From positions 1-64,000 of the forward strand of contig NZ_BMLQ01000009.1 in the NCBI RefSeq assembly GCF_014645315.1: a stretch of DNA of 64,000 bases, in the 5' to 3' direction. Each line of letters begins with the position of its first letter. Position 1 is the first letter of the stretch. The stretch is from Citricoccus zhacaiensis (GTDB taxonomy: Bacteria > Actinomycetota > Actinomycetes > Actinomycetales > Micrococcaceae). This document shows, piece after piece, positions 54,085 through 63,383 of the stretch. The notes below the pieces were generated by a model. That model was not told the DNA's origin and ran no database searches. It saw only the letters and a program-made list of their open reading frames with translations. Position numbers and translations under genes: made by a program.

Positions 54085-55662
54085 TCACAGCCCAACTGTA
54101 GGGAGGAACCGCTGTCCACCACCCGAGAAATCGTGCCCGGTTGGGTTGGAGCCGGCCCCACTGCGTTCCAGCCGATGGTCAGGCCCGGTCAAGGCAGCCG
54201 CCATGGAGAGTCGCGCCAGTGTCCTCGCGGTGTTCCACCCGGACATGACGGCAGCAGCACGCGCCTCGGGGGCGCTCGAATGCCTTGGTCTCTCATGACG
54301 AGATGGATACATTCGGCTGAGGAGGGGCGATGTCCGGTTCTCGTAACGGTGGCCGGTGGGGGTGATGACGCCCAGTCCGTCAGGGGTGGCCTCGTGACGC
54401 CAGCCGGCGTTCTCCTTGGTGTAGTTGCACCGCGCGCACAGCCCCGAGCCATTGTTGAAGCTCGTCAGGCCTCCCTCGCTGTGCGGCGTCGCATGGTCGG
54501 CGTGCCTGATGGGCGCCTCACACCACGGGGTGCGGCAGACGTCGTCCCGCAGGACGAGCATCCTGCGCAGTAGCGGCGGGAACACCCGGGCCTTCGAGTC
54601 CATGGCCACCAAATGCGCGGATTCCGGTGCCGTGAAAAGCCGACGGAGGAAGACCTCGGCTTCAGGGTCAGTCACCATCTGCCGGGCCTGCTCCGCTGGG
54701 ATCGGCCCCTGGCCGGGCAACCAGCCGGAGGCGGGGTCTCCATCCAACAGGGTGGCGTCCGTCATCACGAGGTGGATCTCCGTGGGGATCGCCGGCGCCG
54801 AGGACTGTCCGGTGGCGCGTTCCACCAGGAGGTCGGCCATGGTCTGGTCCCGCGTCCGCCCCTCCGCATCGCCCACCCCCACGGCAGTGCTGGCGTCCCG
54901 GTGCAGGTTCGCGTACACCGCCACGGCCTGGGGCATCGGCAGCAGAGCCGTCAGGTAGGCCATGCCGCCGGTGGCCGGACGGACTGAGACCCGGCGTTCG
55001 GCCGTGCCCCGCTCCAGCTGGGCGACGGCGGACTCCTGATCCAGACGCTGGGCATGGGCCCTGGCCTCAGCGGCCAGCTTCTTCACGCCGATGGGTCCCA
55101 GACGGCATGACATCAACTCGTCCACGGTCCGGCGGTGTTCCACCGGCAGCCAGGCCGTCTCGCGTGCCATGGCCGTGGCGTGCTCCTCGGAGATCTCACC
55201 GTCCGTCAGGGCGCGGAGGGTATTCGGCATCTCGTGGCAGAGGGCACGGGCCAGGCCGATGTGGCGTCCGCCCCGTTGTGCCGGATCCCGGCGGGCCAAT
55301 GCCACCTCGCCGCCGACTCCACGACCCTGTTGATCGGCCGGCACTCCTTCTGCGGCTTCCCGATTTCGGCGCAGGCCATCCAGGGCCACCGCCTCGCGGG
55401 CCTGGAGTGCCGCGCACGTCGCTTTGAGGGACTCCAGGACCCGGATCCTGTCTATGGCCTCGACCTCAGTTCCAGCAGAGGCCATCCCCGCGAGGGCTTC
55501 CCGGAGTTCCGTGAGTTGCTCGGAGCTCTTCACCTGCCCGAACAGAGCTCCGGCCACATCCGCAGGGGGTTCGCAGGTGGCGCTTCTGGTACCAACGCGC
55601 GCGTCACCGACGGCCCCGTCGGCGGAGCCGAGGGCCGAAGCGATGCACGCGAGTTCTTCCAT
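54085..55662 (-). CDS. DUF222/HNH endonuclease-domain protein
   Basis: A 525-residue protein of the DUF222-HNH family common in actinobacteria, often in several copies. The long helical DUF222 region covers about residues 50-330 (EISEEHATAMARETAWLP). The HNH nuclease motif is near residue 400: CRTPWCEAPIRHADHATPHS followed by NNGSGLCARCNYTKEN, with four Cys for structural zinc. A roughly 70-residue Arg/Ser-rich tail follows. It is probably a DNA-binding nuclease; the biological role is unproved. The AraC gene begins 12 bases downstream. Confidence 0.85.
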   Translation of the reverse strand: MEELACIASALGSADGAVGDARVGTRSATCEPPADVAGALFGQVKSSEQLTELREALAGMASAGTEVEAIDRIRVLESLKATCAALQAREAVALDGLRRNREAAEGVPADQQGRGVGGEVALARRDPAQRGGRHIGLARALCHEMPNTLRALTDGEISEEHATAMARETAWLPVEHRRTVDELMSCRLGPIGVKKLAAEARAHAQRLDQESAVAQLERGTAERRVSVRPATGGMAYLTALLPMPQAVAVYANLHRDASTAVGVGDAEGRTRDQTMADLLVERATGQSSAPAIPTEIHLVMTDATLLDGDPASGWLPGQGPIPAEQARQMVTDPEAEVFLRRLFTAPESAHLVAMDSKARVFPPLLRRMLVLRDDVCRTPWCEAPIRHADHATPHSEGGLTSFNNGSGLCARCNYTKENAGWRHEATPDGLGVITPTGHRYENRTSPLLSRMYPSRHERPRHSSAPEARAAAVMSGWNTARTLARLSMAAALTGPDHRLERSGAGSNPTGHDFSGGGQRFLPTVGL

Positions 55663-55794
55663 GTTCTGACCCTATGAGAGGGCCCGGACACGTTAAGGCG
55701 ACGCCGGCGAGCCTGTGGACATCCGCTTCTTGTGGGCGCTGGTGGGCGTCGCGTGATGGACCTTACATGAAGGGCGAGGACTCGAGAACGATTT

Positions 55795-56184
55795 CTAGTG
55801 TGCGGCGCGGCCGTCGGAGGGCCGCTCGATCAGGGTGTCCATGGCGGTGGAGAATTCGAGGACGATCCGGGCGCAGGCGATCCAGAGCACGGCGGGTATC
55901 CAGCCGAGCAGCAGGGCCAGGATCCCCAGCGGGATGCCCTGACTGAACCCGATGACCACCACGGCCACCCAGGTCACCACGATGCCCACCACGACCACGG
56001 CATAGATGGCACGGGCCAGGCCCATCGACATCCGCTGGTCCCCGTTCAATTCGAAGAGGGCCCGGAAGAGGGACACGGGTCCGTGCGGCTCTGGCGGGGA
56101 GTGCTCCGGGTGGCGATACGGGCTGAAGTGGCTGGTGGGATCCTGCCGACCAGCGGCCGGCCGCGAATCATGGGAGACAACCAT
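55795..56184 (-). CDS. small membrane protein, DUF4282-like
   Basis: A 129-residue protein. The hydrophilic N-terminus (SRPAAGRQDP) is followed by the segment SLFRALFELNGDQRMSMGLAR, which resembles DUF4282, and two adjacent transmembrane helices. IACARIVLEFSTAMDTLIE is typical of the family end. ATG 56184 is preceded by AGGAGG at six bases. A longer reading begins before this ribosome site and was not used. Function unknown. Confidence 0.7.
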   Translation of the reverse strand: MVVSHDSRPAAGRQDPTSHFSPYRHPEHSPPEPHGPVSLFRALFELNGDQRMSMGLARAIYAVVVVGIVVTWVAVVVIGFSQGIPLGILALLLGWIPAVLWIACARIVLEFSTAMDTLIERPSDGRAAH

Positions 56185-56305
56185 CTCGGACCTCCTGCAT
56201 CGGACCGGGTGCACCACGGCGGATCAGGAAGATCACGTGCATCAGGTGCACCACATACCTTCACCCTAGGACTGCCGTTGAGCAGTGTGAAGATGCCGTG
56301 GACGC

Positions 56306-57346
56306 TCACGTGGAAGCAGGAGAACCGGAGTGCACGGCTCGGCCGACCGGCTCCGCCACCGCCGCGTTCTCGAGGTACCCGATCACCGCATGCGGCTTAT
56401 CGCCCGCGTTGACCCGCACGTCCCGGATCTGCCCCGTCACGGCCTGCTTCAGACGGGGGGCCAACGGGTTCAGGATCGCCACCACATCACGTACGTCATA
56501 GCCGTTCACCCAGGCCGAACGCCGGACCGGGACCACCGCAGGCACCGGCACCGGCCCCGCCCCGGCTCCCCCGAGCAGATGCCTCTGCACCACCGGCAGT
56601 CCCAGCGGACTCCCGGTGGTCGCCACCAGGGCGATCGTTCGTCCCTGCGCACCCCGGGTCAGTGCATCGTAGGCGACCACGCTGCCCAGGCTGTGCCCGA
56701 CCACCACCACGGGTTCCCCTCTCGGGACATCGGCGAGCGCCCGCTCCACGATCGCCAGCACGGTCTGACGCACCTCGGCGCAGCCCAGATAGTAGGCCAC
56801 GTCCGTGAAGTACTCCTCGATCACCCGAGCCGAGACCCCTGCCCTCTCTGCCAGGAACTGCAGGGCCGCTCGCAGCCACGGCACCCTCAGCAGCTCGTCC
56901 AGTTCCCACCACGGACGCCCGACGCCGGCCGGGACACCTCGGGCGGTCGGCTCACCGGCCGCGGGGTGAAGGGACTCGGGGTGAAGGGATGCAGAGGCCG
57001 GGTCGAACCGCAAGTGTTCGGTGACGTCATGGACCAAGCCGGCTTTGACCTCGCAGACCGCCTGCACGTCGGCGGGCAACGGCTCGCCGGTACTCCAGCG
57101 GGCGAGGTCCGGTCCCGGGCCGGAGCCCTCGCGTTCGGCGACCGCGTCGCGGAACGCATTGCCGTAGAACGGGAACAGGACGGGGGCGGCGTCCGGGATC
57201 GGCGGCCGGCCGGCGTCGTGAAGTCCGGTGTTCAGGGCCTGCAGCCATCGGCGGCGAATGGCGTCCGCATGCTCTGCGACCTGACTAGGCGGGATACCCG
57301 GAGCGGTGTGCTGGCCCCGCCCGTGGATGAGGAACAACGTGGTCAT
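56306..57346 (-). CDS. alpha/beta-hydrolase-fold protein
   Basis: A 346-residue protein. It opens with TLFLIHGRGQH (first strand and oxyanion loop) and has VVVVGHSLGSVVAYDAL, the nucleophile elbow with the catalytic Ser. Later residues VNGYDVRDVVAIL and KPHAVIGYL fit the acid and His positions of hydrolases of this kind. The region between (DLARWSTGEPL to FTDVAYYLG) is a long helical insert. Substrate is unknown; it could be a lipase or esterase. ATG 57346 is preceded by AGGAGG. Confidence 0.75.
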   Translation of the reverse strand: MTTLFLIHGRGQHTAPGIPPSQVAEHADAIRRRWLQALNTGLHDAGRPPIPDAAPVLFPFYGNAFRDAVAEREGSGPGPDLARWSTGEPLPADVQAVCEVKAGLVHDVTEHLRFDPASASLHPESLHPAAGEPTARGVPAGVGRPWWELDELLRVPWLRAALQFLAERAGVSARVIEEYFTDVAYYLGCAEVRQTVLAIVERALADVPRGEPVVVVGHSLGSVVAYDALTRGAQGRTIALVATTGSPLGLPVVQRHLLGGAGAGPVPVPAVVPVRRSAWVNGYDVRDVVAILNPLAPRLKQAVTGQIRDVRVNAGDKPHAVIGYLENAAVAEPVGRAVHSGSPAST

Positions 57347-57483
57347 GGTCTGCCTCCTGGCCACAGACTAAACCTTGACGTTCGCTGAACACGTCACATC
57401 TACTGGCCGGGTTCAGGAGGCAGAGCCCGTGGACGAGGACGTCCGACCGGGCCCCGCCTCAACCAAGGAGGAGGGCATTTCCC

Positions 57484-58869
57484 ATGGGACACAAGAAAAG
57501 ACTGACCGCTGTAGGCTGCGTGCTGGCCCTGGCCGGCACGGCACTGGTGGCTGGCCCGACGGCCGCCGCACCGGACACGAGCGAAACAGCAGCAAGGGCT
57601 GACACGGCGGACACGCAGGCCCTGGAGCGGTCGTTGACCGAGGCTCCGTCACGAGGCCTGCAGACACCGTTCGAGGCCAGCAACGGGGCGAACTGGACCA
57701 CGGTCGAGGAGGCGCAGGCGTTCCTGGAGGACCTCGACGCGGGCAGCAAGCGCGTGGCCCTGCAGCAGGTGGGCGAGTCGGTGGAGGGCCACCCCCTCAA
57801 CCTCGTCACCGTCGGTTCCCCCGCAGCGGAATCGTACGAGGAGGTCGCCGACGGCTCCATGATCCTGTTCAACTGCTCGATCCACGGCGATGAGCCCTCC
57901 GGGCGGGAGGGGTGCCTCCAGCTGGCCCGGGACCTGAGCACCACCAAGGATCCGGCGTGGAAGCGGCTGCTGAACAGGACCACGGTGGGCTTCACCTTCA
58001 TCAACCCGGACGGCTGGGAGGCCGACACCCGGGAGAATGCCGATGATGTGGACATCAACCGGGACTTCCTCGCCCTGGCCACCCCGGAGGCCCAGGCCCT
58101 GGCGACGGTCATGCGGGACTGGAATCCAGACGTGCTCAACGACCTGCACGAGTTCGGTCCGCGCGAGTTCTATGACACGCAGGCCCTGGTCCTGTGGCCC
58201 CGCAACCGGAACGTGGACTCGACCATCCATGATCTGTCCGAGCGGATGGTGAACGACTACACGGCCGCACAGATCGAGGCCAATGGCATGACCAGCGGGA
58301 TCTACGGCCTGCTGGTCAAGGACGGTGAGCCGTTCCAGCAGGTGGCCGGTGACCACCAGGCCAGGATCCTGCGCAACTACACGGGCCTGAAGCACATCAC
58401 CGGGCAGCTGACGGAGGCGGCGCAAGGCCCGGTGACCCCGGAGGAGGAGAACGACCCGCTGTTGGCGAACCGCCGTGCCGTGGACGTGCAGTACTCGAGC
58501 GCCGTCGGCTCACTGGCCATGATCTCGGAGAACCGGACCAGGCTCGCCCGCCAGTCGGCCCAGGCCGCCGAACGTGCCACCCAGGCCGGTGCCGACCAAG
58601 CCGGCGTCGTCTACTTCAGCGGCCAGGACAACATGCTCCCGACCACCAGTGACGGCGCCGAGCCCCACCCCATGTGCGGATACCAGCTGACCGAGGCGCA
58701 GCTGTCCGAGGTGGGGTCCACCCTGGAACTGCATGAGATCGCGTGGGAGGAGAACGCCGAGGGCGCCTTCGTCACCATGGCGCAGCCCGGCAAGACGCTG
58801 ATCCCGCTGCTGCTCGATGAGCGTGCCGAGTACGGGTTGACGGAGGCCACCCCACTGGACGACTGCTGA
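57484..58869 (+). CDS. secreted M14-family zinc carboxypeptidase
   Basis: A 461-residue exported peptidase. Signal peptide: KKRLTAVGCVLALAGTALVAG with cleavage near AAAP. The peptidase M14 domain has the zinc ligands in NCSIHGDEPSGREG (His and Glu), then FINPDGWEADTRENADDVDINRDF, where the substrate-binding Asn-Arg is present. LNDLHEFG carries the later zinc His and a Glu. The C-terminal part is beta-rich and ends with a lone Cys. It should release C-terminal residues from peptides outside the cell. A hairpin terminator follows. Confidence 0.82.
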   Translation: MGHKKRLTAVGCVLALAGTALVAGPTAAAPDTSETAARADTADTQALERSLTEAPSRGLQTPFEASNGANWTTVEEAQAFLEDLDAGSKRVALQQVGESVEGHPLNLVTVGSPAAESYEEVADGSMILFNCSIHGDEPSGREGCLQLARDLSTTKDPAWKRLLNRTTVGFTFINPDGWEADTRENADDVDINRDFLALATPEAQALATVMRDWNPDVLNDLHEFGPREFYDTQALVLWPRNRNVDSTIHDLSERMVNDYTAAQIEANGMTSGIYGLLVKDGEPFQQVAGDHQARILRNYTGLKHITGQLTEAAQGPVTPEEENDPLLANRRAVDVQYSSAVGSLAMISENRTRLARQSAQAAERATQAGADQAGVVYFSGQDNMLPTTSDGAEPHPMCGYQLTEAQLSEVGSTLELHEIAWEENAEGAFVTMAQPGKTLIPLLLDERAEYGLTEATPLDDC

Positions 58870-58897
58870 GACGACCAGGTCCGTCAGCGACGGTGCT

Positions 58898-58936
58898 GCC
58901 CGGCGCCGGCCACCCCTGCGGTGGCCGGCACCGGGC
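58898..58936. terminator. strong hairpin between convergent M14 peptidase and response-regulator genes
   Basis: A 17-base stem with one C/A mismatch (left arm 58898-58914, right arm 58920-58936) encloses a five-base CCTGC loop. It lies 28 bases past the peptidase stop and 20 bases before the end of the response-regulator gene. It could end transcription in both directions, although neither side has a long T run. Confidence 0.65.
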
Positions 58937-58956
58937 GGACTCGTTCTCGCGGTCTG

Positions 58957-59658
58957 TCACTGCCCCGCGTTGACCAGTCCCGACTCATAGGCGGTGACCA
59001 CGATCTGTGTCCGGTCCCGCAGGCCGAGTTTGGCCAGGATCCGGGACACGTGGGTCTTGATGGTCTGCTCGGAGAGGAACAGCTCGCCGGCCAGCTCCGC
59101 GTTGGACCGCCCGGTGGCCACGAGCCGCATGACCTCCAGTTCCCGCTCGGTCAGCTCCCCCAGCACGGTCACATCCGGCTGGCGCGCCACCGGCCGGCTG
59201 ACGTAGTCAGCGATCAGCTTCTGGGTGATCGACGGCGCCAGCAGGGCCTCCCCGGCCGCGACCACCCGCACGGCGTTCGCGAGGTCCTCGGCGGTGGCGT
59301 CCTTGAGCAGGAAGCCGCTGGCACCGGCCTGCAGGGCGGCGAAGACATACTCGTCCGCGTCGAAGGTGGTCAGCATGATCACCCGCGGATGGGTGTCCCC
59401 CGGCATCGCGAAGACCGCACGCGTGGCATCCAGCCCATTGACCACCGGCATGCGGATGTCCATCAGCACCACGTCCGGCCGGGACCGCTTGACCAGGTCC
59501 ACCACCTCGGCCCCATCCTGTGCGCTCCCGACGACGGTCATGTCCGCCTGCGCGTCCAGCAGAGCCCCGAAGCCCTGGCGGACCATGGCCTGGTCATCCA
59601 CGATGAGGATGCGGATCGGGTGGACGGCGGAGAACGGATCCGCGGGTGTCGGGCTCAC
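58957..59658 (-). CDS. NarL/LuxR-family response regulator
   Basis: A 233-residue regulator. It has the acidic pair in RILIVDDQAMV, the phospho-acceptor Asp in VVLMDIRMPVVNG, the Lys in FLLKDATAED, and a LuxR helix-turn-helix (LTERELEVMRLVATGRSNAELAG). Its cognate kinase is probably the one at 60476, encoded divergently. ORF start ATG 59658 leaves a 14-residue linker before the receiver domain. Confidence 0.88.
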   Translation of the reverse strand: MSPTPADPFSAVHPIRILIVDDQAMVRQGFGALLDAQADMTVVGSAQDGAEVVDLVKRSRPDVVLMDIRMPVVNGLDATRAVFAMPGDTHPRVIMLTTFDADEYVFAALQAGASGFLLKDATAEDLANAVRVVAAGEALLAPSITQKLIADYVSRPVARQPDVTVLGELTERELEVMRLVATGRSNAELAGELFLSEQTIKTHVSRILAKLGLRDRTQIVVTAYESGLVNAGQ

Positions 59659-59759
59659 CCGACCAGCGTAACCGTCACGCCCTGGTACCCCTCACGTAGC
59701 CCCCACGTTCACCCTGCCGAGTGATGACTGGCCCCGGCCGACTCCGTAGCTTCGCCAGC

Positions 59760-60470
59760 ATGAACTCCGAACCCTCCCTGACCCACCGCACGCGCCTCGG
59801 GTCCGTCCTGACCCGCCTCGGCCGTGACTTCGCCTTCGTCCTGCCCGGCTTCTTCATCTCCCTGTTCGCCTTCGTCCTGCTCGTACCGCTGTTCACGCTG
59901 GCCCTCGGCACGGCCGTCATCTGGATCGGCGTCTGGCTGCTGCCCCTCGTCCTCCTGGTGGCCACCGGGTTCGCCGAACTGTCTCGCAGCAGGGTACGGC
60001 TGTGGGGCGGCCGGCTCGACCAACCTGCCTACCGCCGAGGCGGCACCGGTATCACCGGCTCCCTCCGCTACCTCACCGACCCGCGGCGCTGGCTGGACCT
60101 GCTCTTCGAGACCCTTATCGCCTTCCCCGTGCGCACCCTCACCTTCGTGGTCTCCGTGACCTGGACTGCCGGGACCCTCGGGGGGACCACCTACGTCCTG
60201 TGGGGCCACTACCTCCCCCGCGGCGATCAGGACTCCCCGCTGGCCGCCGGCATGCTCGAGGCCCTGACCGGCGGAGCCATCCCGGATGCCGTGGCCACCA
60301 GCTATGCGGTCGAATCCGTGTTCAACTTCCTGGTCGGCGTGGTCTTCCTGCTCACCCTTCCCGCCGTGATGCGCGGACTCGCGCTGCTCGACGCCACGAC
60401 CACCTCGGCTGCGCTCGGGGCCGGGCCGGCGTCGGGATATCCGGTGCCCGCCGGCGCACGGGTAGCGTGA
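59760..60470 (+). CDS. membrane protein of the putative-sensor family
   Basis: A 236-residue protein with about four hydrophobic segments (near 20-55, 115-140, 180-205). The LGRDFAFVLPGFFISL start and the LTDPRRWLDLLFETL segment match the sensor-like family usually found N-terminal to, or next to, histidine kinases. Its stop overlaps a GTG of the kinase gene (GTGA). It may feed signals to that kinase. ATG 59760 is used. Confidence 0.75.
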   Translation: MNSEPSLTHRTRLGSVLTRLGRDFAFVLPGFFISLFAFVLLVPLFTLALGTAVIWIGVWLLPLVLLVATGFAELSRSRVRLWGGRLDQPAYRRGGTGITGSLRYLTDPRRWLDLLFETLIAFPVRTLTFVVSVTWTAGTLGGTTYVLWGHYLPRGDQDSPLAAGMLEALTGGAIPDAVATSYAVESVFNFLVGVVFLLTLPAVMRGLALLDATTTSAALGAGPASGYPVPAGARVA

Positions 60471-60475
60471 ACACC

Positions 60476-61795
60476 ATGCGCGCCGCCGAGCCGTCTGCTC
60501 CCTCGTCAATCTCCTCCACTCCATCCTCTGGTGAGGGACTATCCCCTGGACCGTCAACCGTCCGGGCCAGCGTCTCGCGCCGTGGATGGACCTGGCTCCT
60601 GACGTCCTGCGCCGCCGTGGTCCTGATCGCCACGGGCTGGCCCATCCTCGCCGCGGTCCACCACGTCCACGTCGCCATCGCCATGGTGCTGGCCGTAGCC
60701 CAGGCCGTCGCCCTCCCGCTCGCGGTGCGGCGCCCACTGCCCGCGATCGGCTTGGGACTGGCGGCGTCCTTGGGCACGATGTCCGCTGTGGACCCGGACT
60801 CGGGCCCGTGGCCCTGGCCGGTTACCACCTTGATCGCCTACGTGTTGCTCGTCCTGGTGCTCTCGCTCCGCCATCCTTGGCGGCTTGGGGCCGCGGGCTG
60901 GCTCGCCGGTGCCGTGGTCGGAGGGCTCGGACTCGCACTCATCCCGGACACAGGACTACCCCCCGAAATGGTGATCTCCAACGTCACGACGGTGGCCTCC
61001 CTCACCGGTGGTGCCCTGGCCGTCGGCAGCGGCCTGCAGGTCCTCCTGGCCAGCCGCAGTCAACTGGACCACGAACGCCAGCTCACCGCCGAGGAGGAGA
61101 CCAAGCGCCGAGAGCTGCAGCAGCGCAACCGCATCGCCCAGGAGTTGCATGACGTGGTGGCACATTCCATGTCCGTGATCTCCGTGCAGGCCACCACCGC
61201 CCCCTATCGGTTGCCCGGCATGGACGAGCCGACGCGGGGCGAGTTCCACTCGATCGCGGATTCCTCCCGCCGCGCGCTGACCGAGATGCGGGGGCTGCTC
61301 GCCATCCTGCGCGGAGACGATGCCGCCGACACCACGCCCCAGCCGACCATCGCGGACATCCCCCAGCTGGTCATCACCACGCGGTCCTCCGGGGCGCAGG
61401 TGGAACTGGAGATCGATCCGGAACTCCTCCCGCTGGGCGGGGTGACAACGGCTGGCGGGACCGGAGTCCCCGGTGCGGCGAGTGCGGCCGGTGACTGGTC
61501 CGCCGTCGTGCCTCCCGCCTCGGGTCTGACCGCCTACCGGGTGGTGCAGGAGGCGATCAGCAACGCCCTGCGGCACGCGCCCGGTGCCGCCATCCGCGTG
61601 CAGGTCTCCGTGGGTGACCAGATCGGCATCCGCATCGCCAACGGACCGCCCGCCCGCGGGGGTTTCGTGGCGTCGCCGGGCGCCGGCCTCGGCCTGAAGG
61701 GCATCCGGGAACGCGTGTCCGCGCTCGGCGGCACGGTCAAGGCCGGCCCGACGCCGGAGGGCGGCTACACGGTGAAGGCCCGGCTGCCGCTGTAG
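60476..61795 (+). CDS. sensor histidine kinase (NarL-partner type)
   Basis: A 439-residue kinase. N-terminal Ser-rich tail, then about five helices, a coiled segment (DHERQLTAEEETKRRELQQRN), the phosphorylated His in RIAQELHDVVAHSMSVI and an ATPase domain (VQEAISNALRHAPG, NGPPARGG, GLGLKGIRERVSALGG). It follows the sensor-like membrane gene with overlap. Either GTG 60467 or ATG 60476 may be the start. The response regulator gene lies divergently upstream of the sensor gene. Confidence 0.85.
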   Translation: MRAAEPSAPSSISSTPSSGEGLSPGPSTVRASVSRRGWTWLLTSCAAVVLIATGWPILAAVHHVHVAIAMVLAVAQAVALPLAVRRPLPAIGLGLAASLGTMSAVDPDSGPWPWPVTTLIAYVLLVLVLSLRHPWRLGAAGWLAGAVVGGLGLALIPDTGLPPEMVISNVTTVASLTGGALAVGSGLQVLLASRSQLDHERQLTAEEETKRRELQQRNRIAQELHDVVAHSMSVISVQATTAPYRLPGMDEPTRGEFHSIADSSRRALTEMRGLLAILRGDDAADTTPQPTIADIPQLVITTRSSGAQVELEIDPELLPLGGVTTAGGTGVPGAASAAGDWSAVVPPASGLTAYRVVQEAISNALRHAPGAAIRVQVSVGDQIGIRIANGPPARGGFVASPGAGLGLKGIRERVSALGGTVKAGPTPEGGYTVKARLPL

Positions 61796-61862
61796 CCGCC
61801 TGCGCGGGAACTAGCCACCGGGGCTGATTCTCCTTACAGTGACCCCAAGAGAAGGAGGACCC

Positions 61863-62363
61863 ATGGGAATCTCTAGAAAAGCTGCGATGACCAGCGGATT
61901 CGTGGCCACCGCGGTGGCCCTGACGGTGACCGGCTGCACGTCCTCGGCATATCCGGCTGACCCGGACGGGACCTTTGACGACGTCTCGGGTGGCACGCTC
62001 TCCGTGGGCGTGGTCCACCATCCTCCGTATGTGGATGCCACCGGCGCTGAGCCCACCGGCAGCGAGGTGGAACTCATCCAGGCCTTCGCCGAGGAGATCG
62101 ATGCGGAGATCGAATGGACCGCCTCCGGCGAGGAGGCCCTCATCACGGCCCTGGAGACCGGGGACGTGGACCTGATGGCCGGAGGACTGACCGACCAGTC
62201 CCCCTGGTCCTCCCAAGCGGCCCTCACCCGCTCCTATGCGGAGGACACCGGGCCGGACGGCAAGACCGTCAATCTCGTCCTGGCCGTCCCGCTGGGTGAG
62301 AACCAGATGCTCGGCGAGCTCGAGCGGTTCCTTGACGAGCACCACCCCGGGGTCACCCCGTGA
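61863..62363 (+). CDS. short solute-binding lipoprotein coupled to a cation-efflux gene
   Basis: A 166-residue lipoprotein. Signal with an LTVTGC lipobox, then LSVGVVHHPPYVDATG and ITALETGDVDLMAGGLTDQSPW, as in the first domain of family-3 amino-acid-binding proteins. It is much shorter than the usual 250 residues because the second domain is nearly absent, so ligand binding in the usual cleft is doubtful. AGAAGGAGG precedes the ATG. Its stop overlaps the GTG of the cation transporter gene, so both are translated together. Confidence 0.75.
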   Translation: MGISRKAAMTSGFVATAVALTVTGCTSSAYPADPDGTFDDVSGGTLSVGVVHHPPYVDATGAEPTGSEVELIQAFAEEIDAEIEWTASGEEALITALETGDVDLMAGGLTDQSPWSSQAALTRSYAEDTGPDGKTVNLVLAVPLGENQMLGELERFLDEHHPGVTP

Positions 62364-63379
62364 ACCAGACCGATCGCCGCTTCGGGCACACCGAGCTCTC
62401 CCCCGAGCTGCAGCGGTCCCTGCGCCGGGCCATGCGGCTCCAGTGGATCACCATCGGCTACCTGGCCGTCACCGTCTCACTGATCGCCCTGGTCATGGGC
62501 AGTTCCCAGGCGATGAAGGCAGCGTGGATCGAGGACATGCTCTCCTTCGTCCCGCCCATCGCCTTCCTCGTGGCCGTGACGGTCGTAAACAGACGCCCCA
62601 CGCTCCAGCGCCCCTACGGGAACCACCGGGCCGTGGGCGTGGGTCATCTCGTGGCCGCGGTGGCGTTGCTGGTGATGGGTTCATACCTGATCATCGATTC
62701 GGCCATGGGTCTGATCCAGGGCGAGCACCCGCCGATCGGCACGTTCCACCTCTTCGGCCAGACCGTGTGGCAGGGCTGGTTCATGATCGCCCTCATGCTG
62801 CTCCTCATCCCCGTTCCGGTGTTCCTCGGTCGCCTGAAGATGCAGGTCGCGACCGAACTGCACAACAAGGTCCTCTATGCGGATGCGGACATGCTCAAGG
62901 CCGACTGGCGGACCAGCCTGGGCACCGCCATCGGCGTGGCCGGCCTGGGGTTGGGGTGGTGGTGGTTCGATGCGGCTGCCGCCATCTTCATCGGCCTGAG
63001 CATCGTCAAGGACGGTGTCAGCAACGTGCGCACCGCGATCACGGACCTGGCCGATGCCCGGGCCCGAACCATCACTGGTGAGGATCCACACCCCTTGGTG
63101 GAGAAGGCGGAGGCCTACGCCCGGTCGGTCGACTGGGTGGAGGATGCCGGAGCCCGTGTCCGGGATGAGGGGCATGTGTTCCACACGGAGATATTCGTGG
63201 TCCCCCATGAGGGCGCGGCACAGTCTCCCGCACGCCTGCGCGAGCTGGCCGAGGGCATCGTCGACCTGGATTGGAAGCTGGAGGACGTGGTGGTGGCCCT
63301 CGTCGAGGAGCTGCCCGCAGAGGTCCACGGCGGCGTCGAGCGGGACAAGCAGTCCGAGGGTGGCCGGGCGTCCCGCTGA
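62360..63379 (+). CDS. cation diffusion facilitator (CDF)-family efflux protein
   Basis: A 339-residue CDF protein with about five to six helices and a C-terminal soluble domain. The membrane part shows ADADMLKADWRTSLG, the helix-V metal-site segment, and GLSIVKDG. The cytoplasmic domain (HTEIFVVPHE) has the ferredoxin-like metal-binding fold. It probably exports Zn2+, Mn2+ or Fe2+ in exchange for protons. Helix II lacks a clear HxxxD. The GTG start overlaps the upstream lipoprotein. Confidence 0.8.
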   Translation: MNQTDRRFGHTELSPELQRSLRRAMRLQWITIGYLAVTVSLIALVMGSSQAMKAAWIEDMLSFVPPIAFLVAVTVVNRRPTLQRPYGNHRAVGVGHLVAAVALLVMGSYLIIDSAMGLIQGEHPPIGTFHLFGQTVWQGWFMIALMLLLIPVPVFLGRLKMQVATELHNKVLYADADMLKADWRTSLGTAIGVAGLGLGWWWFDAAAAIFIGLSIVKDGVSNVRTAITDLADARARTITGEDPHPLVEKAEAYARSVDWVEDAGARVRDEGHVFHTEIFVVPHEGAAQSPARLRELAEGIVDLDWKLEDVVVALVEELPAEVHGGVERDKQSEGGRASR

Positions 63380-63383
63380 GCCT

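Noticed and set aside
61863-62363. Treating the short binding lipoprotein as a frameshifted pseudogene
   Set aside because: It has an intact signal, lipobox, ribosome site and a clean stop that overlaps the next gene, so it looks functional as is.
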